Source: Thalassospiraceae bacterium
Lineage (GTDB): Bacteria; Pseudomonadota; Alphaproteobacteria; Rhodospirillales; Magnetovibrionaceae
Assembly: GCA_030637845.1 (NCBI GenBank)
Contig: DAOWFT010000146.1
Location: 1-10,506 of the forward strand
DNA: 10,506 nt
Reading direction: 5' to 3'
The notes beneath the pieces are model-generated. The model saw nothing but the letters and a program-made list of their open reading frames with translations. It did no database searches and was not told the DNA's origin. This document shows, in pieces, positions 1 through 5,059 of the stretch. The number at the start of each line of letters is the position of its first letter. The first letter of the stretch is position 1. A program made the position numbers and the translations under genes.

Positions 1-1113
1 TCCGGGCCCGAGCTTGAAGAAGTATTAGCGGTGGCATTAAAGGTTACACAAATGGCCGGCAAGGTTCTGCCTAGAGACGAAGGCAACCAGCTTCGGCCCA
101 AACCGGGGTTGGAACTAGGCGCACCCGAGGTGCGAATTATTCCAGACCCCGTGCGCCTGTCGGATAACGGAATAACGGCGCGCGAGTTTAGCCAAACCGT
201 CGACGCCTTCAACGACGGTCTGCGCGTGGCCCAGATAACCGTTGGCGGCGAACGGATAGACCTAATAATAGCCGGGCCGGAATCAGGGATTACCGAAACC
301 CAAGGGGTGGCCAACCTTCCGATTGTTACTCGTTCGGGGGCAATTCTTCCGGTTAGCTCGCTGGCTAAGGTTATTGTGACATCCGGGCCAACCGAGATTA
401 GGCATATCGAGCGCGAGCGAACAGTAACCATTGAGGTTCGCCCGGCACCCGATGTTTCCATGGAAGAAGCAATAGATATAATAAATACAAAAGTACTGGC
501 CCCGCTATTTGAAGATGGCCTGCCGGGTGGCATGAGCATTAATCTTTCCGGAACCGCAGACAAGCTATCGCAAGCGTGGGACGCAATGGTGGTCGACCTG
601 CTAATCGCGGTTGTGATTGTTTACCTTGTTATGGCGGTGCTGTTTGAAAGTTTTATTTACCCGTTTATTATTATTCTTTCGGTTCCGCTGGCGACTGCCG
701 GCGGTGTAATCGGTCTTGGCACCCTAAGCCTGTTTACACAGCAGTCACTTGATATGCTTACAATGCTTGGGTTTATTATTCTGGTTGGCATCGTGGTCAA
801 CAACGCAATACTTATTGTTCACCAGACCCTTTATCATCAGCGCAAAGACGGCATGAATGTTGAGGATTCCATTGTCGCCGCAACCCAGAATCGTATCCGC
901 CCCATATTCATGTCGACCCTAACCAGTATCTTCGGCATGTTGCCGCTGGTTGTGTTTCCCGGTGCCGGTTCCGAGCTTTACCGTGGTCTTGGCTCGGTTG
1001 TGGTTGGTGGATTGGCCCTATCGGCACTATTGACATTGTTCATAATTCCACCGCTTCTGACCCTCATATCAGATTATGTAAAGCCTAGAAGCAACCCTGC
1101 AAATAGCGGCTGA
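1..1113 (+). CDS. RND-family efflux transporter inner-membrane subunit, C-terminal part (5' end outside window)
   Basis: The reading frame is open from base 1 to a TGA at 1111-1113, giving about 370 residues, so this is the last third of a protein that is normally about 1,000-1,050 residues. Counting from base 1, residues 40-190 read as periplasmic porter/docking-type sequence. Five hydrophobic segments follow at about 197-217, 221-240, 252-275, 300-319 and 330-358, matching TM8-TM12 of the RND fold. The TM10 segment carries GIVVNNAILIV; AcrB has Lys940 where the first Asn falls here. The TM11 segment keeps the RIRPIFMST pattern with the Arg that corresponds to AcrB Arg971. HAE-1-type pumps of this kind export hydrophobic or amphiphilic compounds using the proton gradient, together with a membrane-fusion protein and an outer-membrane channel; neither partner is visible here. 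The substrate cannot be told from this fragment. The GTG at 31 is an internal codon, not the start. Confidence 0.93.
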   Translation, partial: SGPELEEVLAVALKVTQMAGKVLPRDEGNQLRPKPGLELGAPEVRIIPDPVRLSDNGITAREFSQTVDAFNDGLRVAQITVGGERIDLIIAGPESGITETQGVANLPIVTRSGAILPVSSLAKVIVTSGPTEIRHIERERTVTIEVRPAPDVSMEEAIDIINTKVLAPLFEDGLPGGMSINLSGTADKLSQAWDAMVVDLLIAVVIVYLVMAVLFESFIYPFIIILSVPLATAGGVIGLGTLSLFTQQSLDMLTMLGFIILVGIVVNNAILIVHQTLYHQRKDGMNVEDSIVAATQNRIRPIFMSTLTSIFGMLPLVVFPGAGSELYRGLGSVVVGGLALSALLTLFIIPPLLTLISDYVKPRSNPANSG

Positions 1114-1204
1114 CCGCCCTCTAACGCATAGTTTTAAGCACTTCTTTCCAAAATTGAACGGCTAAAAAAAATCCAACAATTAACCATTTGGGATAATGTA
1201 TTCG

Positions 1205-1218
1205 TATATTATTATATA
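1205..1218. promoter_or_regulatory. AT-rich imperfect dyad upstream of the ArsR regulator
   Basis: TATAT-N4-ATATA lies about 65 bp upstream of the likely regulator start, in a very AT-rich stretch (about 1180-1260) that must hold its promoter. Twelve of 14 positions obey the dyad symmetry. BigR-type ArsR repressors are known to bind AT-rich palindromes, so this is a candidate autoregulatory operator. An ATTC at 1200-1203 resembles a SqrR half-site, but no matching GAAT follows at the expected distance. I could not place -35 and -10 boxes confidently. Confidence 0.3.
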
Positions 1219-1282
1219 GTGGTATAGTGATTCTAGCGGCTTGAGGGCTTGATTTAGATACATATTTTTGGGGGTACTAAAA

Positions 1283-1630
1283 TTGGCTAACGAACGCCTT
1301 AAGACAATTCAAGAAAACGCACTCAGGGCCAGTACCCTGCTAAAAGCCATGAGCAACCAGCACAGGCTGATGGTTTTATGTCAGTTGGTTCCGGGTGAAA
1401 AATGCGTAAGTGATCTGGAGCAAATTATAGGCCTCAGCCAGTCCGCCCTTTCGCAGCATCTGGCCAGACTCCGTCGCGATAACCTTGTTTCCACAAGGCG
1501 CGAAGCACAAACAATTTATTATTCCCTAAGCGGCGAAGAGGCCAGCGCGGTTATCGAAACGCTTTACAGCCTTTATTGCGAAACCAACGCAACGCTTCAC
1601 GATAACGATCAAGAGGCAAAGGCTATCTAG
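1283..1630 (+). CDS. ArsR/SmtB-family transcriptional regulator, BigR/SqrR-like persulfide sensor type
   Basis: About 115 residues, a winged-helix ArsR repressor. The start is taken as TTG 1283 because a GGGGG run (1270-1274) lies 8 nt upstream; TTG 1268, in the same frame, has no visible ribosome binding site. The DNA-binding helices are around residues 45-68 (VSDLEQIIGLSQSALSQHLA), and the wing ends in TIYYSL. Metal-binding ELCVCDL-type motifs of ArsR/SmtB are absent. Instead there is a Cys in the second helix (MVLCQL, Cys33) and one in the last helix (LYCE, Cys99), 66 residues apart. This is the spacing of Cys41/Cys107 in SqrR and Cys42/Cys108 in BigR, which form a polysulfide-linked disulfide that releases DNA. 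A third Cys (Cys41) is extra. Sulfide/persulfide sensing is therefore inferred. No sulfide-oxidation gene is in the window, so its targets are unknown; it follows the RND gene by about 170 bp. Confidence 0.85.
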   Translation: MANERLKTIQENALRASTLLKAMSNQHRLMVLCQLVPGEKCVSDLEQIIGLSQSALSQHLARLRRDNLVSTRREAQTIYYSLSGEEASAVIETLYSLYCETNATLHDNDQEAKAI

Positions 1631-1631
1631 C

Positions 1632-1672
1632 CTAGCTCATAATAAATATCTGGAAAAAACCTTTAGAGCTAG
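1632..1672. terminator. Inverted repeat between convergent genes, possible weak bidirectional terminator
   Basis: CTAGCTC (1632-1638) and GAGCTAG (1666-1672) are perfect 7-bp arms around a 27-nt AT-rich loop. They sit between the ArsR stop codon and the stop codon of the convergent minus-strand gene; the right arm includes that stop codon. A second small palindrome, AGGCTA-tc-TAGCCT (1620-1633), covers the ArsR stop. No clear U-run follows on either strand, so termination is only inferred from position. Confidence 0.25.
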
Positions 1673-2517
1673 TGGACACTGCCCACTGGCTGTTTTGGTT
1701 TTTGTGCCTTATTTATCATATGGCCTACCGCTTTATCTGCTGCTTTATTTGCCACTTGAGCCTGACGCTCGGGAGAAATAATCCAGCGCAATTCTTCTTT
1801 CAATATTTCCATATGACGCGAATTTGGCGCACCCGAAACCGAAGACACAATCCCCTTTCGGGTCGGCACCGGCAGGCGGTAAAAGTTCTCCAACATCAGA
1901 AACTTTATTCCCGGCCTTACGTTTTCGGCCAGCAACAGGCTTGTAATAAGGTTTTGCCGCACGTCGCTTCTGAGGTTGCCTGCCTCGGTAAGTTCGAAAA
2001 ACTCTCTCACGAACGTCCGCGGTTCTATGTCGCCACTCAACAATGCACGTAGATTTTCCTTCAACGCACGAGAGTACTGCTCACGGGTCTGAACAATAAA
2101 TTGCGAGGCTTTGCCCCGAACAAACGCTATTGCCTTTGGGCTAAAGTCATTTTGGCTTACCAATGCCACGGCACGCTTAACCAGCGGATGGCGGGTTTTT
2201 TCACCAACCAATCCAAAAACACCTGCCACCAAACGATTGTCCGAGCCCTTTGGCGACATGCGCGTAGCCGCCGCCAATGCCATGGGCGATTCCGGATCGC
2301 GCGTTGCCATCATTGCCAGCGGAAGCGGGTCGTCAAATTCACCCAGATTAAGGCCGTTATTTATCAGGTATTCCGGCAGTAATATTCTGGATGGATCATC
2401 GGGCACGCACACAGGCTCCCCGGTTTGATAGCTTTCACGCACCACCAGCGCTGTTTTAAGCCCCTCTTGGGTCATGCCAAGCAGGTCGGAGGTGGTATCG
2501 GATTTTCTATTACTCAT
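1669..2517 (-). CDS. Conserved-looking protein of unknown function, second gene of XRE-regulator unit
   Basis: 282 residues starting at ATG 2517, 3 nt after the TAG of the upstream XRE-type gene, so the two are very probably co-transcribed and translationally coupled. I do not recognise the family. There is no signal peptide and no convincing membrane segment. Residues 1-65 are polar and extended; about 70-250 look almost wholly helical, with repeated charged helices such as REQYSRALKENLRALL (145-160), PRTFVREFFELTEAG (166-180) and HMEILKEELRWIISPER (235-251). The last 30 residues are Ala/Lys-rich with a short Lys/Pro tail. This suggests a soluble helical protein, perhaps a scaffold or binding partner of the neighbouring DNA-binding protein. 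Codon choice resembles the neighbours, and the reverse-strand readings of this region look like shadows. No enzymatic motif could be seen. Confidence 0.8.
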   Translation of the reverse strand: MSNRKSDTTSDLLGMTQEGLKTALVVRESYQTGEPVCVPDDPSRILLPEYLINNGLNLGEFDDPLPLAMMATRDPESPMALAAATRMSPKGSDNRLVAGVFGLVGEKTRHPLVKRAVALVSQNDFSPKAIAFVRGKASQFIVQTREQYSRALKENLRALLSGDIEPRTFVREFFELTEAGNLRSDVRQNLITSLLLAENVRPGIKFLMLENFYRLPVPTRKGIVSSVSGAPNSRHMEILKEELRWIISPERQAQVANKAADKAVGHMINKAQKPKQPVGSVH

Positions 2518-2520
2518 GGT

Positions 2521-3126
2521 CTATACATCCATTGTTTGAATAAGGTGGCTGGATTTTTCATCGGGATGGCGTCCGCCAATGGCGCGAAGCCATGTTTTTT
2601 GCAAGTTCAGCGCCGCACCTGAATCCCACCACTCGCGAAACATCTGCGCACCAAGCCTTACTTCACGGGGGTCGATATTAAGGTTTATCTGCTCTTGCAC
2701 CTTGAGCAGGCCGCCCGCTACCTCTTCGATGATTTCAGCCTGCTCGCCCCAGCCAGACCTGCGTTCATTTAGCTGTGCATCAAGGCTCCTCAAGGCCCGC
2801 AGGTCCTCCAACAGATGCGCCAGCACCAAAGTCAGAAACGCAATCCTTGGTGGGGGGATGTGGATAAGCCCACGGCGCCACTTGCTTACGGTTGGCGGGC
2901 TAACCCCGGCAAGGTCGGCAAGGTCGCTACCGGTAAGCCCGGCCTTGGCAAAACCCTCAAACAACGGCTGACAAGAAGCCTTATTATGAGAGCCGTCTAA
3001 TGGGGATTTATCTTCTGTATTTTGTGCGGGTTGCGGTTGGATGATGACTACTCCCAAAAGGCCAAAAGAACGGGGTTTAAAAAAACAGGAACAATTTCTT
3101 GTTGATAGGAATGCTGTTTTGCCCAT
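2521..3126 (-). CDS. XRE-type helix-turn-helix protein with unknown C-terminal domain
   Basis: About 201 residues from ATG 3126; GTG 3135 is an in-frame alternative and neither has a clear ribosome binding site. The first 45 residues look non-conserved, and the true start may lie further in. Residues 55-108 form a helix-turn-helix: LTGSDLADLAGVSPPTVSKW (64-83), with SPPTVSKWRRG as the recognition helix, as in Cro/CI-like repressors. Unlike a typical XRE domain, it is followed by a Pro-rich step (HIPPPR) and a hydrophobic helix LTLVLAHLLEDL. The C-terminal half (110-201) is helical with two Trp (FREWWDSGAALN) and matches no domain I know. It probably regulates transcription, perhaps of its own two-gene unit. 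It overlaps nothing and precedes the 282-residue unknown by 3 nt. A perfect dyad covers the proposed start codon. Confidence 0.78.
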   Translation of the reverse strand: MGKTAFLSTRNCSCFFKPRSFGLLGVVIIQPQPAQNTEDKSPLDGSHNKASCQPLFEGFAKAGLTGSDLADLAGVSPPTVSKWRRGLIHIPPPRIAFLTLVLAHLLEDLRALRSLDAQLNERRSGWGEQAEIIEEVAGGLLKVQEQINLNIDPREVRLGAQMFREWWDSGAALNLQKTWLRAIGGRHPDEKSSHLIQTMDV

Positions 3127-3134
3127 TCTGGGCA
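3120..3134. promoter_or_regulatory. Perfect 15-bp dyad over the start of the XRE-type gene
   Basis: TGCCCA-ttc-TGGGCA has 6-bp perfect arms around 3 nt. It covers both candidate start codons of the minus-strand helix-turn-helix gene. If the real start is further inside the reading frame, the dyad would be in the leader or promoter, where an autoregulatory operator of an XRE protein is expected. It could equally be an RNA hairpin at the translation start. Confidence 0.3.
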
Positions 3135-3252
3135 CATACGCGAACGTGTCTTGTTATTTGGTTTTGACTTAGGCTGTAATTTAGACGACTAGATATCAAC
3201 TTGATCGTTACTACCAAGTATTGTTGTAGGTACTACATAAGGTAGCAACCCA

Positions 3253-3279
3253 TTGACACTACACTGAATATATTATAGT
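3253..3279 (+). promoter_or_regulatory. Candidate sigma-70-type promoter upstream of the 112-residue orphan
   Basis: A perfect TTGACA (3253-3258) is followed after 15 nt by TATAGT (3274-3279), which matches the -10 consensus in five of six bases. The spacer is two bases shorter than ideal. A dyad, TGTAG-gta-CTACA, lies just upstream at 3225-3237 and could be an activator site. Confidence 0.35.
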
Positions 3280-3406
3280 TAAGGAATAGTTTACGGGGCA
3301 GGGATTCGGGGCCATCAATTAAGACAGAAATCAAAAATCGATAAAAAGTACAAGATTTCAGCCGTTTTTTGATTAAGTCCGAATTTTCAAACCAAAACAA
3401 ATAAAG

Positions 3407-3427
3407 CAAGATATCCACAAGATATCC
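3407..3427. repeat. Tandem pair of CAAGATATCC with 11-bp period
   Basis: CAAGATATCC occurs at 3407-3416 and again at 3418-3427, offset by 11 bp, about one helical turn. Each copy contains the GATATC palindrome; a further GATATC lies at 3192-3197. Such same-face direct repeats are typical of operator half-sites, but no binding protein can be named. Confidence 0.5.
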
Positions 3428-3447
3428 GATGGCGATCAAAGTAAGGC

Positions 3448-3457
3448 GGCAATAATT
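3448..3457. promoter_or_regulatory. GGCAATAATT word shared with the diguanylate cyclase control region
   Basis: This 10-mer recurs exactly at 3932-3941, where it is part of a full palindrome upstream of the diguanylate cyclase, and eight of its bases recur at 4033-4040. Here it lies 39 bp before the ATG of the 112-residue orphan. It may be a shared regulatory half-site. Confidence 0.3.
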
Positions 3458-3470
3458 CAACTGGGATTCG

Positions 3471-3500
3471 ATGGGCGAAAGCCATCCGGGGGGCCTATGA
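3471..3500 (+). other. Possible 9-codon upstream ORF overlapping the next start codon
   Basis: ATG 3471 opens a frame reading MGESHPGGL whose TGA (3498-3500) overlaps the ATG at 3497 as ATGA. Its ribosome binding site is weak (GGGA, 4 nt away). This could couple translation, but a frame this short often arises by chance. Confidence 0.12.
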
Positions 3501-3835
3501 AAAGACTGTTTGATGAGTGCCAAGAAGGCAGAAAATACGAAAATATTCCTGCTGAAAATGAGCAGCGTTTTACAATCACCCATATCCGCCCCGGAGACTC
3601 TGACGAGGTGGTTAAAGACACAATCACCGCCCCCGGCGAAGCCGCAGCCCGCATAAGGGCGGGAATGATATTCCCCGGATCGCGCATTCTTGCCGTAGCC
3701 CCGCTACCAGAACCGCTTCCGGTGCGGGCAAAAATGGACACCACAACCCCATCGCCCGGCGCACGGTTCATTCGCGGCATTTTCCGCCCCGCCCTTTTTG
3801 CCGAAGATGGCAAAATAGACATAATTTCCGAATAA
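3497..3835 (+). CDS. Small protein of unknown function (112 residues)
   Basis: Start ATG 3497 follows a GGGGGG run (3488-3493) by 3 nt, a G-rich if slightly close ribosome binding site; no other start exists in the open frame. The product is soluble and without signal peptide or membrane segment. Residues 1-22 are charged. Residues 23-70 (FTITHIRPGDSDEVVKDTIT, then Ala/Arg-rich APGEAAARIRAGMIFPGSRI) look like a compact alpha/beta fold, followed by a Pro-rich linker and a C-terminal IRGIFRPALF segment. I do not recognise it. Codon choice, with frequent ATA, CGC and GCC, matches the neighbours and favours this strand over the opposite-strand frames. It is followed by 227 bp without a gene and then the diguanylate cyclase, with which it shares an upstream sequence word; a link to c-di-GMP signalling is only a guess from position. 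Confidence 0.65.
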   Translation: MKRLFDECQEGRKYENIPAENEQRFTITHIRPGDSDEVVKDTITAPGEAAARIRAGMIFPGSRILAVAPLPEPLPVRAKMDTTTPSPGARFIRGIFRPALFAEDGKIDIISE

Positions 3836-3912
3836 CCACCTTAAAAAATGCAATTTTTTTTAACGCGGGCCATTCGCGCCTGCGCTTAGTGCCGCGGTGG
3901 GAAATTTACCCC

Positions 3913-3940
3913 TTGGACTCCATGGCAAGTAGGCAATAAT
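3913..3940 (+). promoter_or_regulatory. Candidate promoter of the diguanylate cyclase gene
   Basis: TTGGAC (3913-3918), 16-nt spacer and AATAAT (3935-3940, five of six -10 bases). The -10 lies inside the palindrome at 3932-3944, a common arrangement for repressor control. It would give a 5' leader of about 115 nt. Confidence 0.3.
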
Positions 3941-3944
3941 TGCC
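3932..3944. promoter_or_regulatory. Perfect 13-bp palindrome GGCAATAATTGCC (operator candidate)
   Basis: Arms GGCAAT and ATTGCC around a single A, overlapping the candidate -10 box of the diguanylate cyclase. The same half-sites return in inverted order at 4017-4038, and a 10-bp match lies at 3448-3457. Confidence 0.4.
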
Positions 3945-4016
3945 GAAGTGGAAGTTTTTGCCCACCACTCCATTTATTACCCCATTGATTTTAAACAATT
4001 TATTTGTGGCACAAAC

Positions 4017-4038
4017 ATTGCCTTTACTTACAGGCAAT
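4017..4038. promoter_or_regulatory. Second inverted pair of the same half-site, ATTGCC-N10-GGCAAT
   Basis: ATTGCC (4017-4022) and GGCAAT (4033-4038) are separated by 10 nt, with the right arm 24 nt before the ATG of the diguanylate cyclase. The centres of the two inverted repeats are about 90 bp apart. It may be a second operator, or an mRNA hairpin in the leader. Confidence 0.35.
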
Positions 4039-4062
4039 AACAAACGTGTGGAGTGCTTGATA

Positions 4063-4893
4063 ATGGGAAAAATAATGAATTACCCACTTGAGAAGATGGC
4101 GGCGAATAAGGGTGAGCGCAAAATTAGTGCAGAGATTGGCGATGCCTGCCTGATAAATTCCGTGCGGGATCTAAAAAAACGCATCGAAAGAGAGTTTATC
4201 TTTAGCGCAAGCAATGAAGCGCGAAATCTCATCCATGCGGCAGACCTCGCATTAATGCAAGCGCGTGGGGCTGAGCGAAAAATATTTTCCCAACAACGGC
4301 AAATATCTGAAATGGAGCATCTAGCCCTTAGTGATGGCCTTACCAATATCCTGAACAGGCGAGGGTTGGAAAATGAGCTTCACCGGGTTCTTTCTGCCGC
4401 CGAACGTTACAACGAAACCGGTGTTCTGGTGTTTATCGATCTGGATGATTTCAAACCCATAAACGATACCTATGGACACGGCGCGGGTGACCTTGTGCTG
4501 CAAAAGGTGGCTGAGCTTCTGAAGGCAAACATCAGGCCCCACGACAGTGTGGGCAGGCTTGGCGGTGATGAATTTGCGGTAATTCTATCGAGAACAGATT
4601 GGCAAAGCGGTCTTGCCCGCGCCGAAATGCTTGAGCGCATAATAAACAACGCCATCGTGCATTGGAACCGTGCCCCCATAGCCATTCGTGCCAGTTTTGG
4701 ATTTGAGCGCTTTAAATCAAAAACAGACGCAGCCGAGCTTATGCACATGGCAGATGCGGCCATGTACGAGGCCAAGCGCGTTCGGGCCGAAACATCAAAG
4801 CAAATAGCGGAAGAAAATGAATTAGAAACCCGCGAAACACCAATAATCACCAAAAAAATGGAGCAAATATTTAAGGGCGAAGCTTCCGCCTGA
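4063..4893 (+). CDS. Cytoplasmic diguanylate cyclase (GGDEF domain)
   Basis: 276 residues from ATG 4063, chosen because GGAG (4050-4053) lies 9 nt upstream; TTG 4057 is an alternative and the open frame reaches further up without a ribosome site. It makes cyclic di-GMP from two GTP. Residues 1-85 hold no known sensor domain and no membrane segment, and end in a helix (about 60-88) of the kind that mediates dimerisation. The GGDEF domain runs from about 88 to 242: DGLTNILNRRG (91-101), the metal-binding FIDLDDFKPIND (124-135), an I-site RPHD (158-161) exactly five residues before GGDEF (167-171), and DAAMYEAKR (231-239). Catalytic and feedback-inhibition residues are thus intact, so it should be active and product-inhibited. 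No EAL domain is present. A polar 35-residue tail follows. Its control region carries two inverted repeats of one half-site. Confidence 0.93.
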   Translation: MGKIMNYPLEKMAANKGERKISAEIGDACLINSVRDLKKRIEREFIFSASNEARNLIHAADLALMQARGAERKIFSQQRQISEMEHLALSDGLTNILNRRGLENELHRVLSAAERYNETGVLVFIDLDDFKPINDTYGHGAGDLVLQKVAELLKANIRPHDSVGRLGGDEFAVILSRTDWQSGLARAEMLERIINNAIVHWNRAPIAIRASFGFERFKSKTDAAELMHMADAAMYEAKRVRAETSKQIAEENELETRETPIITKKMEQIFKGEASA

Positions 4894-4943
4894 ACCATGC
4901 AGCAAGACAATACATAAGGAACGATTTTTAAGTCTCAGAACAG

Positions 4944-4973
4944 TTGAGCAAAACTTTTTTAATTCACTTTAAT
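4944..4973 (+). promoter_or_regulatory. Candidate promoter between the cyclase and the 5019 hairpin
   Basis: TTGAGC (4944-4949), 18-nt spacer and TTTAAT (4968-4973, five of six -10 bases). If real, transcription would begin near 4980 and the transcript would meet the terminator hairpin before the coding region of the 160-residue gene. Rated low because the region is AT-rich and such matches are easy to find. Confidence 0.22.
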
Positions 4974-4975
4974 TA

Positions 4976-5059
4976 ATGGGATTTTTCCTCCCAGCACTAT
5001 CCCTCAAGCCCAAACTTGGCCTCGCGCCGCATCTGCGGCCGGGGCATTTTTTTAAATGA
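4976..5059 (+). other. Possible 27-codon leader ORF running through the terminator hairpin
   Basis: ATG 4976 opens a 27-codon frame that reads through the whole hairpin and ends at TGA 5057-5059, overlapping the next gene's ATG (5056-5058) as ATGA. No ribosome binding site is visible, and it would not be fully included in a transcript from the promoter at 4944-4973. It would matter only on read-through from the cyclase gene. Confidence 0.15.
5019..5053 (+). terminator. Strong intrinsic terminator or attenuator hairpin
   Basis: The inner stem GCCGCA (5026-5031) / TGCGGC (5034-5039) has a 2-nt loop. It is extended by GCCTCG (5019-5024) pairing with CGGGGC (5040-5045), with one bulged C and one G-U pair. 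A is followed by seven T (5047-5053). This is a textbook Rho-independent terminator on the plus strand, 126 bp after the diguanylate cyclase stop. It ends only 2 nt before the next start codon, and its 3' arm contains the only G-run that could serve that gene as a ribosome binding site. Confidence 0.8.

Larger units (their letters stand above)
3127..3496. other. AT-rich divergent intergenic region, no convincing gene
   Basis: This 370-bp stretch separates the minus-strand XRE unit from the plus-strand 112-residue gene. It is clearly AT-richer than its surroundings. It contains a 13-bp dyad TGTAG-gta-CTACA (3225-3237), a plus-strand promoter-like pair (3253-3279), a 9-bp perfect inverted repeat AATCAAAAA / TTTTTGATT (3329-3337, 3366-3374), a tandem 10-bp repeat (3407-3427) and a GGCAATAATT word (3448-3457). 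If the promoter is used, transcripts would carry a leader of about 210 nt before the gene at 3497. A minus-strand open frame across part of it is not supported (see rejected items). Confidence 0.6.

Noticed and set aside
1106..1117. GCGG-ctga-CCGC hairpin at the RND stop codon as a terminator
   Set aside because: Only a 4-bp stem and no T-run follows.
2101..2622. Several plus-strand open frames of 65-105 codons opposite the unknown minus-strand genes
   Set aside because: They are antisense shadows with skewed composition (rich in His, Cys, Trp and Arg) and no ribosome sites.
3233..3583. Minus-strand open frame of 116 codons in the AT-rich intergenic region
   Set aside because: It overlaps the start of the better supported plus-strand gene at 3497, has no visible ribosome site, and its composition reads like translated AT-rich non-coding DNA.
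3457..3822. Minus-strand open frame of 121 codons opposite the 112-residue gene
   Set aside because: The product is rich in Ser, Gly, Arg and Pro, as expected for the antisense of a coding region. The plus-strand frame has a G-rich ribosome site and neighbour-like codon use.
3843..3859. AAAAAAT-gca-ATTTTTT as a terminator of the 112-residue gene
   Set aside because: The stem is A/T only and would be unstable. It is kept as a curiosity, though its T-run could support weak termination.
4080..4910. Minus-strand frames opposite the diguanylate cyclase
   Set aside because: The plus strand encodes an intact GGDEF enzyme; the antisense products are Ser/Arg/Ala-rich shadows.
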